IMG/VR virus record: IMGVR_UViG_3300044641_002779 | Span: 1-32,488 of that record | Direction: 5' to 3' (one strand) | Source of the DNA: a virus | DNA length: 32,488 nt | Shown: piece after piece, positions 9,301-16,828 of the stretch | Position numbering within the stretch: the stretch's first letter is position 1 | How the letters are laid out: each line of letters starts with the position of its first letter | Translations under genes and position numbers: made by a program | Notes under the pieces: model-generated | Databases searched by the model: none | What the model was told of the DNA's origin: nothing | What the model saw: only the letters and a program-made list of their open reading frames with translations

Positions 9301-11307
9301 GGATACACTACGGTTCCACATATTCAGAACACGCAGTACACTCCACCCACCAAGGTAAAGATCAACCCGTCTAATACCGTGAACTGGCTTGGATTTATGA
9401 AACTCTCACCATCAGTGGATCCGTATTACGATAACGGCTACCGACCAGTGGTGAAAACCAATGCGCTCATGGAAAACGATAATTGGCTGTCATGTAATGC
9501 CAACGATGATCGCGGCTTTGGAACACAGTGGAACGATTGGGAAAGTCTGTGGACAGGAATTGAACAGGTTGAAGAAGAGCAGGACGACATTCAGAAGCGC
9601 ATGGTGGAACTACCCCATGTGACTTCTGCTTCGGCTGTTCCGTCTTTTAACTCAGGCAGCGTTCGGGTTGGTGTGAACCGCAAGGTTGAGAGCATTGATC
9701 AAAAGAACAGCAACTACATTACTGCTCGTCAACTCAAGAACCGCATCAAGCACCGTATCGGTTCTCGTGTAGTGGATCGCAGCGTGGTGCCGTACATTCC
9801 GCTCAAGACCGTAACGGCAACAGTCAACGGACTCAAACCCAATACCACAGGACTGTCTGTTTACTTTGATGGAGAAGTAGTCAAGAGCGGCATCAGCACC
9901 GATGCCTACGGATCTTGCACCGTGTCTTTTGGAATTTCTGCTGGTGCATTCTTGGCAGGACAGCGCACGGTTCGTATATCCGACAGTGCGGTAACCGCCA
10001 ACTCCACCATTGCTGCTGAAGCCACTTACTACTGCACCGGTTTGATTGAGCAGCGTGTGGCTGGCTCGTATTCCACTCGTCCACCCGAACTGCGCCGACA
10101 AACTCCCGCAAGTGAGTCTGTGGCTAAAGATCCGTTCAACCGCGACATTGATTCGGTGGAAAACACCCATTGGAGCGATCCGCTTTCACAGACCTTCTTT
10201 GTGGACAAGAAAACCAATCCTGATGGAATATTTGTAAACAGCGTGAATCTGTATTTCTCAGGCAAAGATTCGGTTCTTCCTGTGACCGCGCAGATTCGTC
10301 CCACGGTTTCAGGATATCCTTCTCCGTCTGTGGTGCTGCCGTTCAGCACTGTTACCAAACTGCCTGCTGATGTAAACGCAAACGCAACGGCTCCCACAGT
10401 AACAGGCTTTACATTCAGCAGCCCTGTGTATCTTGAGCCAGGCGAGTACTCACTGTGTGTGCTTGCAAACAGCGATGACTACGAGTTGTTTGCGGCTGAT
10501 GCATCAGTGAACTCTACGCAAACCTCTGGTTCCGATGCAGGTCGTGCAGGTAACAACCAATTGGTGGGAACACTGTTCACCACTCAAGGTATTGGTCCTG
10601 CTGTTGCCAATACTGGTGTTGACCTCATGTTCGCCCTGAATCGTTGCGAATTCAGCAGTTCAACAGGAACATTGGTGTACTCCTCTGTTCCAAACTGCAC
10701 CAATTCTCAGGTAATCAAACTGTACGCACCTGAACTGTTGCCTTCGTCTTGCGCCGTGTCTCGCACTCTTGGGTCGGTAGCATTCAAGAATAACGAGTCA
10801 GTATATTTGAATACTTTGTACACCACTGCGCCAGTACTCACTTATTCGCTCACGCGAGGCGCAGACACCACGGTTTCTCCTGTGGTGGACACTGCGGCTC
10901 TGTACGGAACCAGTGTAAAGATGTTCGCTGTCCCCAACACACCCGTATCCCGCTATGTTTCGCGGGTGGTTGAACTGGCAGATTCGTCTGCGTCCAACGG
11001 ATTGGCTGTGTTCCTTGACGCAAATATCCCGTCTTCTTCAACCGTAACAGTGTGGTATCGCGCATCTCTGAACGGAGAAGGTGAAGTATTCAGCAAGGGG
11101 TGGACGCAACTCACCCGTAGCAATCCTACATTCACCAGCACATCAGAAATAGATTTCCGTGAAGCAGTGTTCCGTGGCACTCTGCCAAGTGGTCAATTCT
11201 TTAAGTCGTATCAGATCCGCGTGGACTTGACTCCACCGGCTGCAAACTCCACCTACTACGAGACTCCTGCTGTGCGTACCATTCGTACAGTGAGTTTTAT
11301 ACAGTAA
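6367..11307 (+). CDS. DUF4815-type baseplate/tail-fibre structural protein
   Basis: 1646 aa, the largest gene here, with ATG at 6367 preceded by AAGAGGA at the gp8 stop. The N-terminal third has the DUF4815 pattern of marine T4-like phages: FNINPYYDDF, FKPGYAVQARELTQIQTILQDQ, DGLFYVDGFFVRT (about residue 180), NAPGADRYSISLVLA, LALRTYDESGSYTVRPF (about 310) and GEGKAYVLGYDVE (about 338). A helical pair with RFTMADIGKIQKRVDEVEVFAKLSL near 875-905 is likely a coiled-coil linker. The C-terminal third has DPLSQTFFVDK (about 1272) and a jelly-roll-like set of strands ending in FSSPVYLEPGEYSL. In T4 the next genes after 8 are 9, 10 and 11, which attach fibres to the wedge. This protein is the obvious candidate to do that job here, but equivalence to gp9/gp10 is inference. 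Residues 380-700 are low-complexity Ser/Thr beta sequence. Confidence 0.8.
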   Translation: MAYDPSIFNINPYYDDFSADKGFLRVLFKPGYAVQARELTQIQTILQDQLSTVGNYLFKDGSRIVGGGLSVRNSSYIMVNVGEGTALNALTTDQYPNLVGGMLTFSDAQSTVEAKVVHFLAPEEDGNLILIVDFISGDSFQYNTCTFTKENVVYTVTLIDSSSAGYPTTGNCKLVTVSDGLFYVDGFFVRTPTQQFAPYRVLTAGTATNYRDLNFTAFADLSKKIGFAVNRDFVIERQDSTLRDPAIGSYNYNAPGADRYSISLVLAQSDLDETLDDFVELLRFESGKITKKIDRITYGEIQKALALRTYDESGSYTVRPFDLTVKPYDTTNHLLSVGEGKAYVLGYDVENQYPRGLTLPKAQSASDTVSPTFPFSTGLYMGVSMGGIASFGTTFAANLPTISSGSAYVDIRNATNTTVATGLVHGAFPSNLERSGTSGKTGHYYRLYLYGVSGSVASGRTGYIYQHGTPVGVTLWGTFTPQSATGFTLAGTDDSSLLYELKPGYAIKDITRLALRSRLVGGYITPTNPTTTTTKYTISKSAFSSTIAAGSAGVFSFENYGSSPNNNAEISKIAFTNVDNIAFAPAPSNSVVSTNASGEIELTVTGAPAGFTAQNVRPIVPIVYYPTISSTSNYRTKTSTPTSATISTSVYSTDGNGRKYFTLPNIDVYSISGVSYTGTPFTDVTSHFELDDGQRETHYDNSRLYVKEAFAGESIYTGTNTGLTVRYSYFAHGGLSAAPFIGRHSYLNLPYEQIPLYTSPRTGKTVSLANCLDFRHSGLTASTEMIKPYGVYEGLANTEVTYNHYLPRTDKLCVKADPEDGSALFFLVQGTPDLAPMAPPDPADALVLATLTVPAYTHNATDVVVTPVDTKRFTMADIGKIQKRVDEVEVFAKLSLSESEIEARSLRGTCAAAEPLKTSIFSDEFYGHSISDVTDSQNSCSIDYERGELRPFFTTANITLPTASATNTVVSTDGLLTLGYTTVPHIQNTQYTPPTKVKINPSNTVNWLGFMKLSPSVDPYYDNGYRPVVKTNALMENDNWLSCNANDDRGFGTQWNDWESLWTGIEQVEEEQDDIQKRMVELPHVTSASAVPSFNSGSVRVGVNRKVESIDQKNSNYITARQLKNRIKHRIGSRVVDRSVVPYIPLKTVTATVNGLKPNTTGLSVYFDGEVVKSGISTDAYGSCTVSFGISAGAFLAGQRTVRISDSAVTANSTIAAEATYYCTGLIEQRVAGSYSTRPPELRRQTPASESVAKDPFNRDIDSVENTHWSDPLSQTFFVDKKTNPDGIFVNSVNLYFSGKDSVLPVTAQIRPTVSGYPSPSVVLPFSTVTKLPADVNANATAPTVTGFTFSSPVYLEPGEYSLCVLANSDDYELFAADASVNSTQTSGSDAGRAGNNQLVGTLFTTQGIGPAVANTGVDLMFALNRCEFSSSTGTLVYSSVPNCTNSQVIKLYAPELLPSSCAVSRTLGSVAFKNNESVYLNTLYTTAPVLTYSLTRGADTTVSPVVDTAALYGTSVKMFAVPNTPVSRYVSRVVELADSSASNGLAVFLDANIPSSSTVTVWYRASLNGEGEVFSKGWTQLTRSNPTFTSTSEIDFREAVFRGTLPSGQFFKSYQIRVDLTPPAANSTYYETPAVRTIRTVSFIQ

Positions 11308-11310
11308 GCC

Positions 11311-11505
11311 ATGAGTGACAAACGGTACTTGCGGGACAGAAGAACTGGCGCGGTGGTGCTGGCTGATACGGAAGCAATTGAGGCTTTTCGTCAAAAAAAG
11401 ACCGTGACTGAAGACATTGAGTGCCTGAAAACCGAGATAAATACTTTGAAGCAGCAGGTTGCACAACTTCAAGAATCACTGAAAACCCTACAGGCGAGCG
11501 AATAA
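11311..11505 (+). CDS. Small coiled-coil protein of T4-like phages, unknown function
   Basis: 64 aa. The ATG at 11311 lies four bases after the previous TAA; no good Shine-Dalgarno is visible, so translation may be coupled. The N-terminal half DKRYLRDRRTGAVVLADTEA has a basic then TGAVV-type beta hairpin that I recognise as recurring in small T4-like phage proteins of unknown function. The C-terminal half is a clean heptad coiled coil: hydrophobic residues I36, L39, I43, L46, V50, L53, L57 and L60 alternate with spacing 3 and 4 without a break. It lies between the DUF4815 protein and the first fibre gene. A trimeric connector or a fibre-folding helper (compare T4 gp57A, also a short coiled coil) would fit, but neither is shown. 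Confidence 0.8.
   Translation: MSDKRYLRDRRTGAVVLADTEAIEAFRQKKTVTEDIECLKTEINTLKQQVAQLQESLKTLQASE
11436..11443 (+). promoter_or_regulatory. Possible late promoter box GATAAATA before the 647-aa fibre gene
   Basis: GATAAATA differs from the T4 late promoter box TATAAATA at the first base. It lies inside the small coiled-coil gene, 65 bases before the next ATG. An internal chance match is quite possible. Confidence 0.25.
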
Positions 11506-11508
11506 CAT

Positions 11509-13452
11509 ATGGCAGCAAGCACAGGACCAGCAGAAAACAATACTATTTCAATTCAACAGGTTGAATTGGGTGACACATTTAACTTGTGGAAAGATGTCAC
11601 CAACACTGCTACTTACAAGATTAATAAGTTAAAGATTTACGATGCAACCACCACATCGTCTATTGCTGCATCTGTTAGCACGGGTGGAACGCTGTCATTG
11701 AATCTTGCAGACAATGTAAACAAAGGCTTGACATTTCAACAGCCTGTGCTGTTCAGCAGTGGTGTGACATTCAACGGTAATGTCACATTCAACTCAGGAA
11801 TGGTTACGCTGAATGCAAACATTGTCACCATTGACGATTACAATATTGTGCTTGGTGACACTGCTGCCGCTAGCGATACCAACATTAATACCGCAGGCGG
11901 TGGTGGTATTCTGCTCAATCGTGGAAGTGGTGCAACAGCAGAATGGTTGTGGCAGACCACCCAAGTTCACGGTATAACGGGTGTGTGGCGTGCCAACACC
12001 CATATTGGTTTCAGCGGACCCACAAGCGGCATATATCCACATAACGGCGGATCTCTGCGTGTTCACGGTAGTGGATTGCAAATTGACGGCGGTTCTACCG
12101 GTGATCACGGAGTGCTGTTCAATCTGACTAGTACCGGTGTTGGAGGCACCACTAGTAACCGTATCATTGAATTGAGTCGTTATTCTCCTACAGGTGCAAC
12201 CGTTTTCATGGAAGTGCTGAACGGTACAACCTACGGAGCGCAGCCGTTTGTCAATATTCGCAATGGTGCAAATCGCAAGCGTGTGACACAGACGGCTCAC
12301 GGGCTGTCTTTTGGTACTCCTGTGTATATTAATGGCAGCGGAGCGTATAAACCAGCGGATTGCAACTCGGAAACTACTGCTGAAGTTGTTGGTGTGGTTT
12401 CCAATCTTGTAGACGCAAACAATTTTGAAGTCACATTTATTGGTGAAATATATGGAAACTTCAGCAATGCTCTGCTGTCGGGATCTAACCTATCAACAGG
12501 TTCGGTGTATTACCTGTCTACAAGTGCAGGAAAACTGAATCTCTCACCATCAAAGGCATCAGGAACCGTTCATAAAGCGGTGTTTGTTGCCACTGGTGTG
12601 ACTGGCGCAGTGGTGATTCCTTTCACGGGTGGATTGCTTGCAGAAGATGTGATTATCACTACAGCAAGCACAGTGGGCAGAAGTGTCGCTCAACTTAATA
12701 AATTCCGAATCGGAGATGCAGTGCGTTGGGTTGCTGGTTCTGCCGGACTTTCGTATGCGTATACTCCTGGTCCGGGATTCACATCTGCCACCTACGCTGA
12801 TGGAATCTATGTTAAGGCACAGGCTAACAGTGCAACAGAAGCCGAAGTTGTGGGTATTGTTACTGATGTAACAGAAATTCCATCAACAAAGGTCAATTTT
12901 AAATTTACTCTCACCACAGACGGATATTACACTGGTGCTGTTGGACTGTGTGCAACGAATGGAACGGTTGCGGGAAATGCTGTTGCTGGTGTTCAGTATT
13001 TCTTGAATGTGAATTGTGCAGGAAACACGCAAGCATTAGACAATAACTCTGCTCCATCATTCACGAATACTCCTCCTACAACAGTTGGACAGGTGCGAAA
13101 GCCCCTGATTTTCACCACAACCGCGCAGGGTGGGCATATTATTTCATATCGTGGTGATGTGTTTAACGCATCGCAGTCTTCGTTTGCTGGATATACGGGA
13201 TCGTTGCCGGAATTTGCTGATCTGCCCGCAGGCAGTATTGTCATGGGAACAACAGGCAGTATTCTGTCGCCAAATACAGGTGTTACTCTGTACTATCATA
13301 ACAGTGGTGGCTTGAGTGGAGAGTACGGCATTTATCTTGGTGCAAGCACTACGGGTGTCACGATTAATGGCATATGGAGAACTCGTGGACGCGCAATTGA
13401 TCGCGGAACCACAGGCGTAACCGCGTATCACCTCTGTCAGAGAATTTCTTAA
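11509..13452 (+). CDS. Tail fibre protein with two copies of a repeated module
   Basis: 647 aa, ATG at 11509, three bases after the coiled-coil stop. Residues 1-50 (ISIQQVELGDTFNLWKDVTN, then YKINKLKIYD) are the usual attachment leader of tail-fibre proteins in T4-like marine phages. 80-180 has alternating strands typical of a trimeric shaft (SSGVTFNGNVTFNSG, VTIDDYNIVLGDT, GGGGILLNRGS). Two related modules follow at about 258-375 and 395-551; a third copy begins the next gene. The end (GEYGIYLGASTTGVTINGIWRTRG, then YHLCQRIS) looks like a small C-terminal cap. The likely role is as a virion fibre or fibre segment in host binding, inferred from the repeats, the leader and the neighbours. No enzyme motif is seen. 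There is no C-terminal chaperone, in contrast to the next gene. Confidence 0.78.
   Translation: MAASTGPAENNTISIQQVELGDTFNLWKDVTNTATYKINKLKIYDATTTSSIAASVSTGGTLSLNLADNVNKGLTFQQPVLFSSGVTFNGNVTFNSGMVTLNANIVTIDDYNIVLGDTAAASDTNINTAGGGGILLNRGSGATAEWLWQTTQVHGITGVWRANTHIGFSGPTSGIYPHNGGSLRVHGSGLQIDGGSTGDHGVLFNLTSTGVGGTTSNRIIELSRYSPTGATVFMEVLNGTTYGAQPFVNIRNGANRKRVTQTAHGLSFGTPVYINGSGAYKPADCNSETTAEVVGVVSNLVDANNFEVTFIGEIYGNFSNALLSGSNLSTGSVYYLSTSAGKLNLSPSKASGTVHKAVFVATGVTGAVVIPFTGGLLAEDVIITTASTVGRSVAQLNKFRIGDAVRWVAGSAGLSYAYTPGPGFTSATYADGIYVKAQANSATEAEVVGIVTDVTEIPSTKVNFKFTLTTDGYYTGAVGLCATNGTVAGNAVAGVQYFLNVNCAGNTQALDNNSAPSFTNTPPTTVGQVRKPLIFTTTAQGGHIISYRGDVFNASQSSFAGYTGSLPEFADLPAGSIVMGTTGSILSPNTGVTLYYHNSGGLSGEYGIYLGASTTGVTINGIWRTRGRAIDRGTTGVTAYHLCQRIS
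12280..12633 (+). repeat. Fibre module copy 1
   Basis: Protein-level repeat in the 647-aa fibre. It reads TQTAHGLSFGTPVYIN, then ETTAEVVGVVSNLVDANNFEVTF, GSVYYLSTSAGKL and HKAVFVATG. The order is HGLSFG, AEVVGVVS, FEVTF, YYLST, K(A/P)V. It is about 118 residues. Copies 2 and 3 share this order. Confidence 0.7.
12691..13161 (+). repeat. Fibre module copy 2
   Basis: Protein-level repeat: LNKFRIGDAVRWV, then YVKAQANSATEAEVVGIVTDV, NFKFTLTTDGYYTG, VQYFLNVN, TPPTTVGQVRKPLIFTTTA and HIISYRGDVF. It is longer than copy 1 (about 157 residues) because of an extra loop after the first strand. KAQANSA is shared with copy 3, and AEVVG(I/V)V with copy 1. Confidence 0.75.
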
Positions 13453-13464
13453 AGGCAACACAAA

Positions 13465-15804
13465 ATGGGATCATCACTACTACTAAAGGGCGGAACCAGC
13501 AATCCAAGAAAACTCGTGGAAAGTATTTCTACGACTTCTCCACACGGTTTTTCTGTGGGTGATGTGGTGCGCTTTGAAACGGCTACTTCTCTGTGGACAA
13601 AAGCACAGGCAAACAGCGCAGAAAATTCTGAAGTTGCGGGTGTGGTGAGTGCAATAACTACTACTACCGAATTTGAGGTTACCTATTCAGGATACATCGA
13701 AATTACAAGTCTTGCAGGTGTTACTTCGCCTGTGCTGTTTTTGGATTCCACTGCTGCTGGTGGATTGACTGCTTCTCCTCCAAGTGCAATTGGAATGGTT
13801 GTGAAGCCTGTTCTCACGAAAACCACAAACGGATCTGGTTACATTGTGTCCAACTACATTGGCACACAGATCGGCGGCTCGTCCACTGTAGCCATTGACG
13901 AGATTCAGCCTGTGGGCACAATCATGCCGTTTGCGGGTTCGGTAATTCCTGATTCGTGGTTGGCTTGTGACGGCAACTCGTATGCGATCAGTTCGTATCC
14001 CAATCTGTACGCCAAACTGCAAAACAGCAGCGGCGACCGCGCTCCTGCATACGGTCATGTGGTAACTCTCACACTGACTCTGAACGGTACTTCTATTGTT
14101 GCTGGCGATTTCATAGAATATAAAACTAACACTGGTGCGTGGACCGGAACTTTATATGACTCCAATGCAGACTTGGTTGCACAGGTATTGAGTGTCAGTA
14201 CCGCAGGATCAGTTGTTACCGCTGTTGTGCAAGTGATTCCTGTGTACTCTAAGTCCACCAAGAATTTCAAGATAAACAATGTGGTGTTTAGCAGCGGTGG
14301 CTTCCTTGCTTCCGGATCCGAAACTGGTAGTGGAAATTATCGTGCGTACACTTCAGCCAAAGTATTCAAAGGCACCAATCTTACATTCTTCAGTTCCGCA
14401 ATCACTCACTTCAATACACCTGATTTGCGTGGACGATTTGCACTTGGGTTGAACACAACAGCAATTGGGGAGGTTGACGGCGACATTGCTAATGACGCAA
14501 ACTACTCTGCCATTTCTGGCATCTACTCGCTTGGTTCGGAGGGTGGACAAGAGTTTGTGGCTGCTCCTAGCGTAAAAGCCACTCCAAATCCCAGTGGTTC
14601 GGATAATGCGGCAGCAAACTTTACCGACACCAAAATAGCAAATATGCCGCCGTACACGGTGGTGCGGTATATCATTAAAGCCTCGCCGTACACACGCGCT
14701 GCAATCATTGACGGCATTGACATTCCGTACACCAGTTTGCTTGTGGGTGATCTGCGGGACGGCTCACTGCGTCCAGGCGGCAGTGGTGAAGACCTGCTGT
14801 TCAAGACCAACAACGGCACTAGTGGCACAGAGCGGATGCGGTTGACCAATGCCGGAAATTTAGGTATTGGAACAACTACTCCGGTGTATAAGTTAGTAGT
14901 ATCTAATAGTGGTGCGGAAGGATTTGAATTTATTCCCGCAAATACTTCAGGTGTTAATATTATTCAATCATACAATCGAAGTGGGGCGGTATACAATACT
15001 CTTGATTTCCGAGCATCAGATTACAAAGTTCGCGTAGGTAATACCGAACAAATCACGATTAATAGTTCTGGTCAAGTGAATATTGCTTCTGCTGCAACAT
15101 CCACATCCGTAACCACAGGCGGACTCACTCTTGGTGGCGGGCTTGGTGTTGGTGGTGCAATTTACGCCACGACAATAAACGCCACGGCTACCACGCCTTC
15201 CACAAGTGTGGGATCAGGCGCACTAGTGGTGGCGGGTGGATTGGGTGTTGCGCTTGGAATCAACACAACAGGGATAACTGCAACATCAGTGAATACAACT
15301 GGATTGAGTAAACTATCAAGAACTTCTGTGTTCAATGGATCTAGTGATCTCAACAGTAATTATGTGCTTGCTGCCAAAGCAACCGCATCAGACAATGGTG
15401 CTGTAATAGGATACGCAAATAATAATACTGTTTACGGAATATTGGGACACGCCGATGCTTACTCGTTATACGGTGCAGGAGCCATCTACACCAGTGGAGA
15501 CATTACTGCGTTCTCGGATATACGCAGCAAGGAAAACATTTCCACCATTGAAAACGCTTTGGACAAGACGCTCACGCTGAACGGTGTGCTGTACACGGAC
15601 AAAGAAACACAGCAGCGTAGAACTGGACTCATTGCACAGGATGTTTTGTCTGTTCTGCCTGAAGCCGTCCGTACAAACACAGACGGATACTATGCGCTTG
15701 CATACGGAAACTTGGTGGGTCTGCTCGTACAGTCTATCAAGGAACTTAACGCAAAGGTTGATGCGCTGTCTGAAAAAGTCAATTCCCTTGGCGGAACTGC
15801 ATGA
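13465..15804 (+). CDS. Tail fibre with split collar domain and C-terminal S74 self-cleaving chaperone
   Basis: 779 aa, ATG at 13465 with AAAGG upstream. Domains in order: module copy 3 (about 16-136); the start of a phage tail-collar domain, VGTIMPFAGSVIPDSWLACDG (150-170) and YPNLYAKL; an insert of about 115 residues (188-315); the collar continuation NTPDLRGRFALG (317-328) and NMPPYTVVRYIIK (393-405); a shaft with ERMRLTNAGNLGIGTTTP (456-473); two LxLGGGLGVGG / LVVAGGLGVA glycine repeats (554-564, 587-596); and a peptidase S74 intramolecular chaperone from 684. In the S74 family a Ser and a Lys five residues later perform self-cleavage; here they are S684 and K689 in SDIRSKENIS, followed by GLIAQDVLSVLPEAV, ALAYGNLVGLLVQSIKELN and a terminal coiled coil. 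The chaperone would fold the trimer and be released, leaving a mature fibre of about 683 residues. It is a strong candidate for the receptor-binding fibre. Confidence 0.88.
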   Translation: MGSSLLLKGGTSNPRKLVESISTTSPHGFSVGDVVRFETATSLWTKAQANSAENSEVAGVVSAITTTTEFEVTYSGYIEITSLAGVTSPVLFLDSTAAGGLTASPPSAIGMVVKPVLTKTTNGSGYIVSNYIGTQIGGSSTVAIDEIQPVGTIMPFAGSVIPDSWLACDGNSYAISSYPNLYAKLQNSSGDRAPAYGHVVTLTLTLNGTSIVAGDFIEYKTNTGAWTGTLYDSNADLVAQVLSVSTAGSVVTAVVQVIPVYSKSTKNFKINNVVFSSGGFLASGSETGSGNYRAYTSAKVFKGTNLTFFSSAITHFNTPDLRGRFALGLNTTAIGEVDGDIANDANYSAISGIYSLGSEGGQEFVAAPSVKATPNPSGSDNAAANFTDTKIANMPPYTVVRYIIKASPYTRAAIIDGIDIPYTSLLVGDLRDGSLRPGGSGEDLLFKTNNGTSGTERMRLTNAGNLGIGTTTPVYKLVVSNSGAEGFEFIPANTSGVNIIQSYNRSGAVYNTLDFRASDYKVRVGNTEQITINSSGQVNIASAATSTSVTTGGLTLGGGLGVGGAIYATTINATATTPSTSVGSGALVVAGGLGVALGINTTGITATSVNTTGLSKLSRTSVFNGSSDLNSNYVLAAKATASDNGAVIGYANNNTVYGILGHADAYSLYGAGAIYTSGDITAFSDIRSKENISTIENALDKTLTLNGVLYTDKETQQRRTGLIAQDVLSVLPEAVRTNTDGYYALAYGNLVGLLVQSIKELNAKVDALSEKVNSLGGTA
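13510..13872 (+). repeat. Fibre module copy 3
   Basis: Protein-level repeat at the N-terminus of the S74 fibre: SPHGFSVGDVVRF, then WTKAQANSAENSEVAGVVSAI, EFEVTYSGYIE, PVLFLDSTAAGGL, SPPSAIGMVVKPVLT and YIVSNYIG. It follows copy 2 across the gene boundary, the same module ending one protein's shaft and opening the next. Confidence 0.8.
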
Positions 15805-16775
15805 CTACTCCTTCCTCCACAATAAAATTCAGTGACATTCAAACCGAATTCACCGGTAGCAATCCCATTTCACTTTCGGAATACTACAAAGCAGAATTGG
15901 GAATTCCTCTTTCGGGAGGAATAAGTGCAGGTTCCCTTCGTGGAAAAACTCGTCAGGGAAACTCCGTGGAGTGTGCCGATGCTGTAAAAAGAGATGTGAG
16001 TACAGTTGGTCCGTTTCACACGCCTACCACTGTGGGTGTGCTGTGCCAGCAAAAACGGATTGCAAATGGTGGTGAAATGGGAACGCCCACCTTTTCTTTT
16101 ACGCCTTCTGCACTGCCAGATTTTAATGTTAGACAGTGTGTAAACAACACAGTGATATGGTACGGCAATGGCGATGGCTTGGGTTCCCGTGGATTGTCCA
16201 ATTTCAAAATAAACGGAGTTGCAGTTACTCCTACAATTTCCTGCAACACAAACGCAAACATTCCAACTGGCAACAACGCGCAGTCTATAATTGATGCAAA
16301 CATTTACGGATGCACATTCGGTGCAACTGCTCGTATAACAACCATTACATCTGCGTCTTGCACATTTCCCACCACAGGCGGAAACAGTCAGTGCATTGGT
16401 GGTGCTTTTTTGTTTCCCGGCACATGGGGCGCAACTGTAATATGTGGAAACGCAACTGCACTACAATCCGGCACCGTTATCGCTACTCTGCTTGCAGGCG
16501 ATGTTGTTATTATGAATTACAATATTACGGTTGACCCCAATAGCACACCCAATTCAATTGCTGGATTGAATCTGGTTAGTGGCACAACACAACTTCCAGC
16601 GCACTACAATTATATTTCTAAATGGTACGGAATATCTGGTATTGCTGTGTATACCTGCGCTGTTGCAGGCAACTATACACTACCGGCGACCACCACTACA
16701 TATGGAACAGGTGAGCCACTATACAAGCAAGCAGTGCGGCTGCGCTTTGTTCCTGAATATGTTGGGCAAGCATAA
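15801..16775 (+). CDS. Virion/tail-fibre-associated protein with FSDIQ leader, cysteine-containing
   Basis: 324 aa. The ATG at 15801 overlaps the previous TGA (ATGA), so translation is probably coupled. The leader IKFSDIQTEFTGSNPISLSEYY, then G-PLSG-ISAGSLRGKT, recurs at the start of many structural proteins of T4-like marine phages and is likely a virion docking or folding segment. The rest (about 55-324) is Thr/Gly/Asn-rich beta sequence with nine cysteines at residues 58, 82, 113, 148, 171, 187, 198, 215 and 286, more than its fibre neighbours have. No enzyme motif or membrane segment is seen. The role as a tail-tip or fibre-tip adhesin is inferred from context; the C-terminal domain is not recognised. 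Confidence 0.72.
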   Translation: MTTPSSTIKFSDIQTEFTGSNPISLSEYYKAELGIPLSGGISAGSLRGKTRQGNSVECADAVKRDVSTVGPFHTPTTVGVLCQQKRIANGGEMGTPTFSFTPSALPDFNVRQCVNNTVIWYGNGDGLGSRGLSNFKINGVAVTPTISCNTNANIPTGNNAQSIIDANIYGCTFGATARITTITSASCTFPTTGGNSQCIGGAFLFPGTWGATVICGNATALQSGTVIATLLAGDVVIMNYNITVDPNSTPNSIAGLNLVSGTTQLPAHYNYISKWYGISGIAVYTCAVAGNYTLPATTTTYGTGEPLYKQAVRLRFVPEYVGQA

Positions 16776-16789
16776 ACCACTACGGAAAC

Positions 16790-16797
16790 ACTAAATA
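16790..16797 (+). promoter_or_regulatory. Late-promoter-like box ACTAAATA
   Basis: ACTAAATA matches 6 of 8 positions of the T4 late box TATAAATA and shares CTAAATA with three other intergenic or near-intergenic sites in this window. It lies in the 53-base gap before the predicted beta-helix fibre gene, with 31 bases between box and ATG. Recognition by a gp55-type late sigma factor is inferred. Confidence 0.6.
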
Positions 16798-16828
16798 AAG
16801 TAGAACTCGCTCACACAGGAACACCCAC

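Noticed and set aside
12130-12160. ACTAGT...ACTAGT inverted repeat in the 647-aa fibre gene
   Set aside because: The stem is broken by a bulge, the arms are short and it lies in Thr/Gly/Ser codons. It is not clearly better than chance.
15584-15835. 83-aa forward ORF spanning the end of the S74 fibre gene
   Set aside because: It overlaps the conserved S74 domain and the ATGA junction, and has no supporting features.
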